This document shows, one piece after another, positions 16,864 through 26,040 of a stretch of DNA of 64,000 nucleotides (the stretch's first letter is position 1; the number at the start of each line of letters is the position of its first letter). This stretch comes from JAFGXT01 sp963677165 (GTDB lineage: Bacteria; Verrucomicrobiota; Lentisphaeria; Victivallales; SZUA-371), in NCBI GenBank assembly GCA_963677165.2, contig CAXXSX010000002.1:1798001-1862000 (forward strand), in the 5' to 3' direction. The position numbers were made by a program, and so were the translations under genes. The notes beneath the pieces are model-generated. The model did not search any database. It was not told where the DNA came from and worked only from the letters and a program-made list of their open reading frames with translations.

Positions 16864-17220
16864 GTGAAGACTAAATACACTGTAGCTGTTGTAATCGCGA
16901 CTGGACTGGCGTTGTTTTCTGTCGTTCAGTTGACCCGGGCAAGCAATGTTGCTCCAAATGTCACCCCATCTATTACAACATCGCGTTACCAGATGTTTGG
17001 TGGAACATTTACTGTTGGTTCTGAATATCGTAACGGGGCCCCGGTTGTGGTAAACGGAGTATTCAAATTGGATACTTATACCGGACAAGTTTGGATTCTA
17101 AAGGTAAATACGCAGAAAGACGGTACCCGTGTTGAAAAATGGAAACCGGTAGACAATAAAAAGAAATTATCAGGGGTGAACCGTTCTGCTTCTGCCGCTA
17201 TTTCCGGAAAAATAGACTGA
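16864..17220 (+). CDS. Small exported protein, last gene of the fibre operon
   Basis: 118 residues from GTG 16864, preceded by a strong GGAGGTTACC (16853-16862). An N-terminal hydrophobic segment (about 6-24) ends near TRAS, a signal peptide or anchor. The rest is a small beta-rich domain with YQMFGGTF, VNGVFKLDTYTGQVWIL and VEKWKPV; the DTxTGxxW pattern is common in short exported proteins that display a single beta-sheet. No function is assigned. A strong terminator follows 27 bases after its stop. Confidence 0.6.
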   Translation: MKTKYTVAVVIATGLALFSVVQLTRASNVAPNVTPSITTSRYQMFGGTFTVGSEYRNGAPVVVNGVFKLDTYTGQVWILKVNTQKDGTRVEKWKPVDNKKKLSGVNRSASAAISGKID

Positions 17221-17247
17221 TTATAAAATCTCATATTCCTTTCTGGT

Positions 17248-17284
17248 GACCCGTAAGATTTTCCCGTCTTACGGGTCTTTTTTT
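17248..17284 (+). terminator. Strong Rho-independent terminator ending the fibre operon
   Basis: A perfect 11-bp stem, GACCCGTAAGA (17248-17258) with TCTTACGGGTC (17267-17277), has an 8-base loop and is followed by a run of seven T. It marks the 3' end of the 6.1-17.2 kb transcription unit. Confidence 0.92.
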
Positions 17285-17365
17285 CTAAGATATATTATTT
17301 TTGCAATTCTCTTATGGGGTTGACTGGAACCGGGTTTAAATGTATGTTTATTTATGGCAATCAGA

Positions 17366-17393
17366 TTGACAAGGTTGTTTTCAATGTTATATT
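17366..17393 (+). promoter_or_regulatory. Sigma70-type promoter for the U32 gene pair
   Basis: TTGACA (17366-17371), a 16-base spacer and TATATT (17388-17393) lie 66 bases before the start of the gene at 17459. The consensus -35 and the position right after the upstream terminator support it. Confidence 0.7.
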
Positions 17394-17458
17394 TGTCATC
17401 CGTTACATAAGCGTTGGATTGTCATGAAGTTTATAATTTTGAGGCTATTGATTTTTAG

Positions 17459-17863
17459 ATGAAGCATTCGAAAATTAAGCTCAGCAGACTTGAGATTTTG
17501 CTTACTATTTCGGTTTTACTTATTATTGGTATACCGTTGTATGTAAAAATTCATGAGGCTATGCTGGAGACCCGGGTGGTTCCTGATGGAGAGACTACTA
17601 CAGTAATTCATGTGACCAATGCTAGTTCAGGAAAACTCAAATTGAATGATTATAATGTGTTTTCCGGCAAAATTAAACAGATTACTCCCGCTGACCAGAA
17701 TCTTGGCAGCAAATCCCATGTACAGTTAAATATTCAATCGGTTGATATTATCGAAGTTCCTGAGACACTGATTGAATTTAAATATCACGCGGAACCATTT
17801 TACAGCTTTAACAAAAATATTCTGCTGATTACAGGTTCACGTTCAGAGCCGGATAATGAATGA
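17459..17863 (+). CDS. Small single-pass membrane protein of unknown function
   Basis: 134 residues. After a short basic stretch, a hydrophobic helix (about residues 12-28, LEILLTISVLLIIGIPLYV) looks like a pilin-type N-terminus but lacks a clear Gly/Phe prepilin cleavage site. The rest is a strand-rich domain probably outside the membrane (TTTVIHVTNA, HVQLNIQSVDII, LIEFKYHAEPFYSF). No strong ribosome site is seen before ATG 17459. It overlaps the U32 gene by 8 bases, implying co-expression. No family recognised. Confidence 0.6.
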   Translation: MKHSKIKLSRLEILLTISVLLIIGIPLYVKIHEAMLETRVVPDGETTTVIHVTNASSGKLKLNDYNVFSGKIKQITPADQNLGSKSHVQLNIQSVDIIEVPETLIEFKYHAEPFYSFNKNILLITGSRSEPDNE

Positions 17864-19130
17864 TATTGAAATCATGTCTCCCGCCGGTTCCTTCGAATCC
17901 CTCTCTGCCGCAATCAAAGCCGGGGCTGATTCTGTCTATTTTGGCGCTGGAAAACTTAATATGCGTTCAAGATCTTCGGTAAATTTCACGACCGGTGATT
18001 TAATGGAAATTTCTCGTATCTGCCGAGAGGCCGGAGTTAGAAGTTATCTGGCGTTAAATACTGTCATGTATGACTCAGAACTGGAAGAGATGCGGAAAGT
18101 TATTGATACTGCAGCGGAAGCTGGGATCAATGCCGTGATTGCCGCTGATATCGCGGTAATGTCCTATGCCCGTTCCGTTGGTCTTTCCGTACATATTTCA
18201 GTTCAGGCCAATGTTTCAAATATTGAATCCGTACGTTTTTTCGCTCAATTCGCTGATGTCATGGTATTGGCGCGTGAGCTGACACTTCCCCAGATATCCG
18301 CTATTATCGAAACCATTGACAGAGAAGACATCACCGGTCCCGCCGGTAAAAAAATCCGTATAGAAATTTTTGCCCATGGAGCTTTGTGTGTTTCTGTTTC
18401 CGGTAAGTGCTATATGAGCCTGGGGATGTATAATTCTTCTGCAAACCGGGGCGCGTGCTTTCAGAATTGCCGCCGTGCCTATCGCGTGATCGACGAAGAG
18501 ACTGGTGATGAACTGGTGATCGATAATAAATATGTAATGTCTCCCAAAGATATTTGTACAGTGAATGTGCTTGATCGCTTGATCGAGGCTGGAGTTAAAA
18601 TATTCAAGCTTGAAGGACGGGGGCGGTCTCCCGATTATGTTCACACCGTGACAAAAGTTTACCGTGAGGCGGCGGATGCCTGTCTTGACGGATCATTTTC
18701 AGATGAAAAGATTAATCACTGGGTGGAAGAGCTCTCCACTGTGTTTAATCGAGGTTTCTGGCTCGGAGGCTACTATCTGGGCGAGAAGCTTGGAGAATGG
18801 ACCGGATTCGGAGGCAATCGCGCCACTAAATCCAAACATCACATTGCAAAAATCACCCGATATTTTCCGAGGATTGGTGTTGCTGAAATATACCTGGAAG
18901 CCGGAGATTTGAATGTCGGCAATGAATTATTCATTACCGGTAATACTACTGGGGCTGTGCGGTTTGAAGTTAGTGAAATCAGACTCGAAGGCAAGCCCGT
19001 TGAATCGGCTGAGAAAGGCAGCACGATATCTGTTCCAGTTCCGGAAAAAGTACGGGAAAACGATAAAGTTTATCTGGTTTCCAGCCATCCATTCGGCGAA
19101 TTGACCCGTCCGGTGAACTGTAGCGACTGA
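17856..19130 (+). CDS. Peptidase U32 family protein (TrhP/YegQ-like)
   Basis: 424 residues, the usual length for the TrhP branch. It opens with IEIMSPAGSFESLSAAI and GADSVYFG, and has HISVQANVSN, VLARELTLPQI, EIFAHGALCVSVSGKC and the later Cys cluster GACFQNCRRAYRV, then VMSPKDIC and FKLEGRGRSPDYV. The cysteines fit the iron-sulfur ligands proposed for this family. Characterised members (TrhP, RlhA) take part in RNA hydroxylation at tRNA or rRNA uridine or cytidine rather than proteolysis. The exact target here cannot be told. It overlaps the membrane protein gene upstream. Confidence 0.9.
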   Translation: MNDIEIMSPAGSFESLSAAIKAGADSVYFGAGKLNMRSRSSVNFTTGDLMEISRICREAGVRSYLALNTVMYDSELEEMRKVIDTAAEAGINAVIAADIAVMSYARSVGLSVHISVQANVSNIESVRFFAQFADVMVLARELTLPQISAIIETIDREDITGPAGKKIRIEIFAHGALCVSVSGKCYMSLGMYNSSANRGACFQNCRRAYRVIDEETGDELVIDNKYVMSPKDICTVNVLDRLIEAGVKIFKLEGRGRSPDYVHTVTKVYREAADACLDGSFSDEKINHWVEELSTVFNRGFWLGGYYLGEKLGEWTGFGGNRATKSKHHIAKITRYFPRIGVAEIYLEAGDLNVGNELFITGNTTGAVRFEVSEIRLEGKPVESAEKGSTISVPVPEKVRENDKVYLVSSHPFGELTRPVNCSD

Positions 19131-19146
19131 GTGTTGTTGCAGGTTC

Positions 19147-19974
19147 TCATGCTATATTTTCTCCATTTTCTTTCCGGTATTGTCCGGCGGTTCGCCCGGT
19201 ATGCTTTTTGAAGAATCTACTGAAATAATATTCACTGGTGAAATTGAGTTTTTCTGCAACCGACCGCGATGTTGCTCCTGGGGCGAGCAGCAGTGATTCC
19301 GCCCGACGGATCAGCATTTGGGCTTGGTAATGCTTCAACGTGATATCACAATCTTTGGAAAATTCCCGCGACAGTTTGTCGCGCGGCATTTTTATTACTT
19401 CCGACAAATCGTCGATAGAGGTTGTTGCATCGGCATCTGTGGCAATATACTCAAAGAGCCGTCCGTATTTTCCGGTGATAAAATCCAATTGTATCGTTTT
19501 CCCGGAAGCTCTATCCATAAATTCTGACGCCAGCATGGTAACTAGTCCGTTGAGGCGGTATTGTAGGGCCAGACTGTATTCTTCATGGAGAATCCCGGAC
19601 AGTTCAGGGATATATAAACCGTTATCTTTTATACTCGAACTCCGGTTTTCCAGTGAGAAAAATTCGAAATTGCCAAACAGTTCCAGATAAAAGTGGAACG
19701 ACAGAAATCGCATATCAGAACAGAAGTTGAATTCAAGATCAGTGCTGCAGGGCATAAAATAAATATTTCCGGCGTGCATTGGCAAATGTTGTCCGGTAGT
19801 ATGATTATGGATATAGCTTTGAGAATTCTTATCGGCTTTGATCACCAGAAAAATACGATTAAACGCATGTCGGTTGCGTCCATGATAAACAAAACTCGTC
19901 TCCAAGGCTTCAACAATTTTCAGCGATAGATGACGACTCAGTTTTTCCAGGTCATATCGTTCGAGGTGATCCAT
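19147..19974 (-). CDS. AraC-family transcriptional regulator
   Basis: 275 residues from ATG 19974; longer in-frame starts would run into the divergent promoter and gene. An N-terminal cupin-like sensing domain (HNHTTGQHLPMHAGNIYFMP, about 75-100) is followed by the two-helix-turn-helix AraC domain at about 175-270 (SIDDLSEVIKMPRDKLSREF, then SVAEKLNFTSEYYFSRFFKKHTG). It is divergent from the GH116 gene with about 100 bases between, so it probably senses a sugar and controls that glycan locus. Confidence 0.92.
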   Translation of the reverse strand: MDHLERYDLEKLSRHLSLKIVEALETSFVYHGRNRHAFNRIFLVIKADKNSQSYIHNHTTGQHLPMHAGNIYFMPCSTDLEFNFCSDMRFLSFHFYLELFGNFEFFSLENRSSSIKDNGLYIPELSGILHEEYSLALQYRLNGLVTMLASEFMDRASGKTIQLDFITGKYGRLFEYIATDADATTSIDDLSEVIKMPRDKLSREFSKDCDITLKHYQAQMLIRRAESLLLAPGATSRSVAEKLNFTSEYYFSRFFKKHTGRTAGQYRKENGENIA

Positions 19975-20004
19975 AAAAGTACAAACTTTATTCGTAAAAT
20001 TACA

Positions 20005-20033
20005 TTGTGTTTTATTACTTAATAAGATATAAT
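20005..20033 (+). promoter_or_regulatory. Promoter of the GH116 gene
   Basis: TTGTGT (20005-20010), a 17-base spacer and a perfect TATAAT (20028-20033) lie 41 bases before ATG 20075, in the divergent interval shared with the AraC-type gene. GGAG about 8 bases before the ATG serves as ribosome site. Confidence 0.7.
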
Positions 20034-20074
20034 CTTTATCATAATAATGCAAACTCAATGAAGGAGAAAATACA

Positions 20075-22660
20075 ATGTTATACAAGGGAATTAAGACCCG
20101 GGAAATTTCGTTCCCTCTGGGAGGTATCGGATCAGGAAGTATCGGACTTGCCGGAAACGGCAGGCTTATCGACTGGGAAATATTCAACCGCCCGGCCAAA
20201 AATACGGCAAACTACATGAGCCATTTTGCTGTAAAAGCTGAAATTGATGGGAAAGTTGTTGATGCACGGATTCTTCAGGGAGATCTTCAGCCACCATATA
20301 CTGGAGAGGCTGGAGGAACGAACTTCAATGGATTCGGCTGGGGCCCTAATCGCAGTAATCTGTGCGGACTTCCTCATTTCCGTAATCTTGAATTCAAGGG
20401 AGAGTTTCCGGTAGCAGAGATTAGCTTTACGGATGAGTTATTTCCCGGTACGGCTAAGCTGGGTGTCTGGAGTCCGTTTGTTCCTGGTAATGAGGACGAT
20501 TCATCGGCTCCGGCAGCTTGTTTTGAAGTTGAACTGGAAAATACTACTGATAAAACTATTGATTATACTGTTGTAGGTGTGATTGCCAATCCGGGAAACC
20601 AGCCGACTGCACACAATAAGTTTACAGATGATTCCGGTTCCGCCAGACTATTCTTTTCTAACGGTTGTGAACACGATGCATTTGACTACTGCGATTTTAC
20701 CTTGAGTACACCCGCCGGGCAAGACCTCAGTTATCAGGAATACTGGTATCGCGGCGGATGGTGCGATGATTTGGAAGTATACTGGGACGATCTGAACAAA
20801 CCGGGTAAATTCACCAACCGTTCTTATGAAGACAGGTCGGAAGGTATGAAGCAGGACTCCGGGCTTCTTGCCATTCATTTTTCGCTTGCCCCGAAAGAGA
20901 AGCAGAAAGCCGTATTTGTGCTGACCTGGAACGTTCCGAACCGGCATAATGACTGGAAAGAGGATATTGAGGAATTGGCGAAAAAGAATGGGCTTGAAAA
21001 TCGCTGGAAAAACTGGTACGCTACTCGCTGGAACGATTCTTCTGATACCGCAAGTTATCTGATCGATAACTATTCACGTTTGCGTGGAGATACTTTTAAG
21101 TTTCACGATGCCCTGTTTGCATCCTCTCTACCAGAAGTCGTGCTTGATGCGATCTCTGCAAACCTGGCGGTATTGCGGAGCCCTACCTGCCTGCGCGTCG
21201 AAGACGGAACCTTTTATGGTTGGGAAGGTTCCGGGATTGACAAGGGATCATGCGAAGGGTCGTGTACTCATGTCTGGAACTATGCCCAGGCGCTACCGTT
21301 TTTGTTTCCGGCGCTGGAAAGGTCCATGCGTGAGGCCAACTACAAGTACAACATAGATGAAAATGGAGGCAGCCATTTCCGAATTAATCTTCCACTGGGA
21401 ATTAAAACTCAAGTCCATTTTTGGCGTCCATGTGTCGACGGCTTATGCGGTGATGTGATGAAGACCTATCGCGACTGGAAGATTAGCGGAGATACCGATT
21501 GGCTGAAACAGCTTTGGTCGTCATTGAAAAAAACGATCGAATATATCTGGAGTGAACAAAACTATGATCACTGGGATCCGGGCAAAACCGGCGTGATTAC
21601 CGGTCGGCAGCACCATACGCTCGATATGGAAATGTTCGGACCCAGCGGCTGGCTGAATGGACATTATCTGGGGGCGCTGAAAGCTGTCGCCGAGATGGCG
21701 GCAGCCATGGGAGAATCGGAATTTGCCGAAGAGTGCCGGATGACTTACGCGAAAGGCAGGGAATGGACGGATAATAATCTGTTCAATGGCGAGTACTATT
21801 ATCAGAAAGTTGATTTGAAAGATAAAGCTCAGCTGAATAAATTTGTCAGGGAAAATGATGATCCTGCGGAGAGATATTGGTCGGAGGAACACGGCGAATT
21901 AAAATACCAGATTGGAGAAGGCTGTAATATTGACATGCATTTGCCACAGTGGTACGCATCGCTTTACGGCATTGGTGAGATTATGGATTCGGAAAAGATT
22001 GATAAGACACTTGAGTCAATTTATCATAATAATTTTCGGTCGATGCGTGATGTTGCAAATACCTGGAGGAATTATGCACTTAACGATGAATCCGGTGTAA
22101 TGATCTGTACTTGGCCGGAAGGAACAATAAAGCCAGTGATTCCGGTACCCTATGCTAGTGAAATGATGCATGGATTCGAGTGGGCGTTTGCCTGTCATCT
22201 GCTTATGAAAGGTAAATATTCCGAGGGCATGTCGGTAGTAAAAGGCATTCGTGACCGCTACGATGGAGAGAAGCGCAATCCGTGGAATGAAATCGAATGC
22301 GGCAGTAATTATGCTCGCAGCATGGCATCGTATGCATTGCTTAACGCTTTCAGCGGTTTTGAATTTGACCTGACCAGAGGTATGATCGGTTTTACTCCTC
22401 AATATACTGACGACAAGCCGTTCAAATGTTTCTGGAGTCTGGGTTCTGCCTGGGGCGAATATTCCTCTGAAAACGGCAGACAGGAAATTACTTTATGTCA
22501 TGGATACATTGAGCTGAAAGAACTCAGACTTTCCGGAACAATGAATTCAATTTCAACTGGTTTCGGGGCTTTGGAATTTACCCGGTTCGAAAATGGATGT
22601 TTCTTCTCCAGTCCGCTGAAAATGTCAGTTGACGGCCATAATATGTTGGCTATTGAATAA
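20075..22660 (+). CDS. GH116-type glycoside hydrolase (beta-glucosidase/glucosylceramidase family)
   Basis: 861 residues, no signal peptide. The N-terminal domain (GIKTREISFPLGGIGSGSIG, WEIFNRP) is the GBA2/DUF608 beta-sandwich; the C-terminal (alpha/alpha)6 catalytic domain spans about 340-800. Candidate catalytic residues are Glu394 in SCEGSCTHVWNY (nucleophile) and Asp517 in HHTLDMEMFGPSGWL (acid/base), by analogy with characterised GH116 enzymes. Family members hydrolyse beta-linked glucosides or xylosides and bacterial relatives act on small glycosides or glycolipids. Lack of a signal suggests action in the cytoplasm on imported products. It is followed by a GH106-like gene after 200 bases. 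Confidence 0.9.
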   Translation: MLYKGIKTREISFPLGGIGSGSIGLAGNGRLIDWEIFNRPAKNTANYMSHFAVKAEIDGKVVDARILQGDLQPPYTGEAGGTNFNGFGWGPNRSNLCGLPHFRNLEFKGEFPVAEISFTDELFPGTAKLGVWSPFVPGNEDDSSAPAACFEVELENTTDKTIDYTVVGVIANPGNQPTAHNKFTDDSGSARLFFSNGCEHDAFDYCDFTLSTPAGQDLSYQEYWYRGGWCDDLEVYWDDLNKPGKFTNRSYEDRSEGMKQDSGLLAIHFSLAPKEKQKAVFVLTWNVPNRHNDWKEDIEELAKKNGLENRWKNWYATRWNDSSDTASYLIDNYSRLRGDTFKFHDALFASSLPEVVLDAISANLAVLRSPTCLRVEDGTFYGWEGSGIDKGSCEGSCTHVWNYAQALPFLFPALERSMREANYKYNIDENGGSHFRINLPLGIKTQVHFWRPCVDGLCGDVMKTYRDWKISGDTDWLKQLWSSLKKTIEYIWSEQNYDHWDPGKTGVITGRQHHTLDMEMFGPSGWLNGHYLGALKAVAEMAAAMGESEFAEECRMTYAKGREWTDNNLFNGEYYYQKVDLKDKAQLNKFVRENDDPAERYWSEEHGELKYQIGEGCNIDMHLPQWYASLYGIGEIMDSEKIDKTLESIYHNNFRSMRDVANTWRNYALNDESGVMICTWPEGTIKPVIPVPYASEMMHGFEWAFACHLLMKGKYSEGMSVVKGIRDRYDGEKRNPWNEIECGSNYARSMASYALLNAFSGFEFDLTRGMIGFTPQYTDDKPFKCFWSLGSAWGEYSSENGRQEITLCHGYIELKELRLSGTMNSISTGFGALEFTRFENGCFFSSPLKMSVDGHNMLAIE

Positions 22661-22860
22661 ATTTTTTTATTTATCTGTAATGCAAAGCGTAAAGCATGAA
22701 GCATTATAAATAAAATCCGTTGGATGGCGTGAATTGAAAAAATAATGCTATTTTTTGAAATTATTATCAAGGTTATTGGTTTTCCAAGTGGTATAATTAC
22801 CAACTATTGACTATAATAAAAATGTTATGTCGGGTTAAATTTATACACGGAGAAAAAGTA

Positions 22861-25800
22861 ATGGATAATAGTTTGTTGCAGGAGTTTATTCAGCCGGGAA
22901 GTAAATACCGTGGTGCGCCGTTCTGGGCGTGGAACGGAAAACTGGAACCGGAGGAGTTACGTCGCCAGGTTCGTATGATGCACGAAATGGGATTGGGTGG
23001 TTTTTTCATGCATTCCCGCGTGGGAATGGGCACCAACTATCTTTCAGAAGAATGGTTTGACTGCATTAAAGCTTGCGTTGACGAAGCTGAAAAACTTGAC
23101 ATGCAGGCTTGGCTTTATGATGAGGACCGTTGGCCGTCAGGCGCCGGCGGCGGACTGGTTACGAAAAATCCGGAATACCGGATGAAAAATATGTTTGTCC
23201 GGGCAATTACCGACCTATCTCAGATCGAAGAACAGGAAAATACCCTTGCCTGGTTTATCGGTAAAATCGACGGTACTGCCATGAGTAATCCGCAGCGTCT
23301 TGAAACTGCTCCAGCTGAAATTCCCGCTGGAATGACCTTACTTCATTTCTATATGAAAGCTCAGGAATGCTCTTCGTGGTATAACGATCAAACCTATTTG
23401 GATACAATGAATCATGATGCCGTTAAGGAGTTTATCCGGGTTACTCATGAAGCTTACAAGCGTGAGATTGGAGAGGAGTTCGGCAAACGCGTTCCCGGTA
23501 TCTTTACTGATGAACCGAATTACGGAGGAGTAGGACTGATTGTTGATGATCATACGGCAAGCATTGCCTGGACAACTTCCATACCACAAGTTTTCAGAAA
23601 ACGATATGGCTATGATATCCTCAATCATTTGCCAGAACTTTTTTATGATGTTGAAGGAGTAGAGTTTTCTACCGCAAGGCTTAATCTTATTGATTGTAAA
23701 ACATTTTTGTTCGTTGATGCGTTTTCCCGCCAGATTGGCGAGTGGTGCAAAGAAAATAACATGATGTTTACCGGTCATGTACTGGAAGAGCCGACCCTCT
23801 CCAGCCAGACAAATGTTGTTGGCGCCGCCATGCGTTTTTATGAGTATATGCAGGCTCCTGGGATTGATATTCTGACAGAGCACTGGCGTGAATATAATAC
23901 CGCGAAACAGCTTGCGTCCGCAGCGCGTCAGTTTGACCGTAAATGGCGGCTTTCAGAAACCTACGGCTGCACCGGATGGGACTTTCCATTCTCAGGACAC
24001 AAAGCGGTAAGTGACTGGCAGGCTGCCCTTGGCGTAACTCTCCGTTGTCAGCATCTTGCCTATTACACTATGGAAGGCGAAGCCAAACGCGATTATCCGG
24101 CAAGTATTTTCTACCAGTCCACCTGGTGGCGTGAGTACAAGAAAGTGGAAGACTACTATGGCCGTATTAACCTTGCAATGACCCAGGGACAGGAAGTTCG
24201 CGATGTACTGGTTGTTCATCCGATTGAATCCATGTGGAGCCAGATCAAAATAGGCTGGCGTGAAGATGAGACAGTAAAGACGCTTGACCGTGATTTTGTT
24301 GCATTGCGTGATTCTCTGCTGAACGCCAATATCGACTTCGATTATGGTGATGAAGAGATTATGAGTCGTCATGCCGCTATTACGACTGGTCCGGACGGAA
24401 AACCGCTCTTCAAAATTGCCAATGCAGAATACAAGATCATTGTTGTGCCGGAAATGCTTACGATTCATTCCTCAACGATTGAACTGTTGAAGAAATTCAA
24501 AGCAATCGGCGGCAGAGTGATCATGAAAGGTTCTCCCGCTGCTTATGTTGACGGTAAAAAATCCAATGCAATGATTGATTTTGCCGAAAGTCTCGAACTG
24601 ATTTCTGAGTTTGACATGCTTCCTGAAGCAATCGGAGATTGCTGCCGAAGGTTGTCGATTACAGATGAAACCGGCGTTGAAATTTTCAATATGCTTTCTC
24701 AGCTCCGTGAAGAAACTGACAGCGCGTATTTGTTTGTCTGCAATACCGGTCATGAGGAAGTTCAGCCGTCCGAACAGTGGATGGAATCAATGTCCAAGGA
24801 CCGTAAAAAGGCCTATCCGGTTGCAAATGTTGTTTTGAAAACCGCAAAAACAGGTGGAGTATTTGAGATTGATCTTGAATCCGGTGAAGTATTGACGGTT
24901 GATGCCGAAGCGATTGACGGCGGCTGGAAATTTACCACTGAATTTGTTGCTCTTGGCAGTCGGTTATTTGTTGTTTCCGATAAAATTTCATCAGCCGGTC
25001 TGCGATCCGCAGCAAAATTATCAATGGTTTCAGAAAACAGGGTAATGACGGATGAATTCGATATTATTTTGTCGGAATCCAATGTGCTCCCACTCGATCG
25101 TGCAAAAATGAGCATAAATGACGGACAAATGACGGATGAAAATTACATCCTGCTCCTTGACCGCGAACTGCGTGATTCGATGGGGCTTCAGCATCGCGGT
25201 GGACAGATGGTTCAGCCCTGGCTTAGAAATCTGTCGTTATCGAATAAGACTACGAAAGTCACGCTGGAATATGAATTCTACTGTGATGTGATCCCATCGG
25301 GAGAGTTGTATCTGGGGATTGAGCAGCCGCAAACTTTCAAAGCCGTACTGAATGGAACCGAAATCAGTACAGATATTGATTGCGGCTGGTGGTGTGATCT
25401 GTCATTGAAGAAGATCGCGGTTGATCCAATGGCTCTGAAAGCTGGACGCAATGTGCTGATTCTTGAATGTCCGGAATATTGTGAAGGACATCCAGGGCTT
25501 GAATCAATCTTCCTGCTGGGGAATTTCGGAGTTCAGGTTGACGGTCTGAAATTGACGTTGACTGAGCCGGTGAAGTCACTGACTACCGGAGACTGGGTAG
25601 AACAGGGCATGCCGTTCTATTCAGGAACGACCGGTTATGAATTCAAGGCCGAAGTCAACGCGGGAGATAACGAACGAGTATTCATTCATCTGCCGGAATA
25701 CTGCGGTTCATGCGCGAAAATATTCGTGAATGGAACGGAAGCCGGAGTGATTGGCTGGGCCCCTAATGAATTGGATGTTACGGATTTTGTAAATAACGGC

Positions 25801-25977
25801 AGTAATGATTTTGTTGTGGAAATATTCTCCAGCCGGAGAAATTCGCACGGTCCGATGTACGGCAGCGAAAAATGGCCGCACTGGACTGGTTCCGCTCAGC
25901 TCTATGAGTACACAGGAAAATACAACCTGGTTCCATGCGGATTGATCAAAAAACCGATGATCTGCATTAAAAAGTAA
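22861..25977 (+). CDS. GH106-like glycoside hydrolase (alpha-L-rhamnosidase type)
   Basis: 1038 residues from ATG 22861 with GGAG upstream; a 54-base longer frame from TTG 22807 lacks a ribosome site. No signal peptide. The N-terminus shows the family landmarks FWAWNGKLEPEELRRQVRMM, GGFFMHSRVGMGT, YLSEEWF and LYDEDRWPSGAGGG, followed by IFTDEPN (about 215-225), whose acidic pair is a catalytic candidate. Middle regions are Rossmann-like and the C-terminal 250 residues are jelly-roll modules (VFIHLPEYCGSCAKIFVNG). GH106 enzymes remove alpha-L-rhamnose from pectic or other glycans; substrate is inferred from family only. A strong bidirectional terminator follows. Confidence 0.8.
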   Translation: MDNSLLQEFIQPGSKYRGAPFWAWNGKLEPEELRRQVRMMHEMGLGGFFMHSRVGMGTNYLSEEWFDCIKACVDEAEKLDMQAWLYDEDRWPSGAGGGLVTKNPEYRMKNMFVRAITDLSQIEEQENTLAWFIGKIDGTAMSNPQRLETAPAEIPAGMTLLHFYMKAQECSSWYNDQTYLDTMNHDAVKEFIRVTHEAYKREIGEEFGKRVPGIFTDEPNYGGVGLIVDDHTASIAWTTSIPQVFRKRYGYDILNHLPELFYDVEGVEFSTARLNLIDCKTFLFVDAFSRQIGEWCKENNMMFTGHVLEEPTLSSQTNVVGAAMRFYEYMQAPGIDILTEHWREYNTAKQLASAARQFDRKWRLSETYGCTGWDFPFSGHKAVSDWQAALGVTLRCQHLAYYTMEGEAKRDYPASIFYQSTWWREYKKVEDYYGRINLAMTQGQEVRDVLVVHPIESMWSQIKIGWREDETVKTLDRDFVALRDSLLNANIDFDYGDEEIMSRHAAITTGPDGKPLFKIANAEYKIIVVPEMLTIHSSTIELLKKFKAIGGRVIMKGSPAAYVDGKKSNAMIDFAESLELISEFDMLPEAIGDCCRRLSITDETGVEIFNMLSQLREETDSAYLFVCNTGHEEVQPSEQWMESMSKDRKKAYPVANVVLKTAKTGGVFEIDLESGEVLTVDAEAIDGGWKFTTEFVALGSRLFVVSDKISSAGLRSAAKLSMVSENRVMTDEFDIILSESNVLPLDRAKMSINDGQMTDENYILLLDRELRDSMGLQHRGGQMVQPWLRNLSLSNKTTKVTLEYEFYCDVIPSGELYLGIEQPQTFKAVLNGTEISTDIDCGWWCDLSLKKIAVDPMALKAGRNVLILECPEYCEGHPGLESIFLLGNFGVQVDGLKLTLTEPVKSLTTGDWVEQGMPFYSGTTGYEFKAEVNAGDNERVFIHLPEYCGSCAKIFVNGTEAGVIGWAPNELDVTDFVNNGSNDFVVEIFSSRRNSHGPMYGSEKWPHWTGSAQLYEYTGKYNLVPCGLIKKPMICIKK

Positions 25978-25997
25978 GTAAATCAGTATATAAATAT

Positions 25998-26040
25998 AAA
26001 ACTGCCCGTGCCGAATTATTTCGGTTCGGGCAGTTTTTTT
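25998..26040. terminator. Bidirectional Rho-independent terminator
   Basis: AAACTGCCCG then CCGAA (25998-26015) pairs with TTCGG then CGGGCAGTTT (26020-26036), with a T run on the plus side and AT-rich sequence on the minus side. It lies between two convergent genes and its T run touches the stop codon of the GH29 gene, so it can serve both. Confidence 0.85.

Noticed and set aside
19975..20199. 75-residue N-terminal extension of the AraC-type gene
   Set aside because: It would overlap the divergent promoter and the start of the GH116 gene; ATG 19974 gives a normal-length regulator.
22661..22806. Possible terminator or promoter between the GH116 and GH106-like genes
   Set aside because: There is a TATAAT at 22792-22797 and weak inverted repeats, but no matching -35 and no strong stem with a T run.
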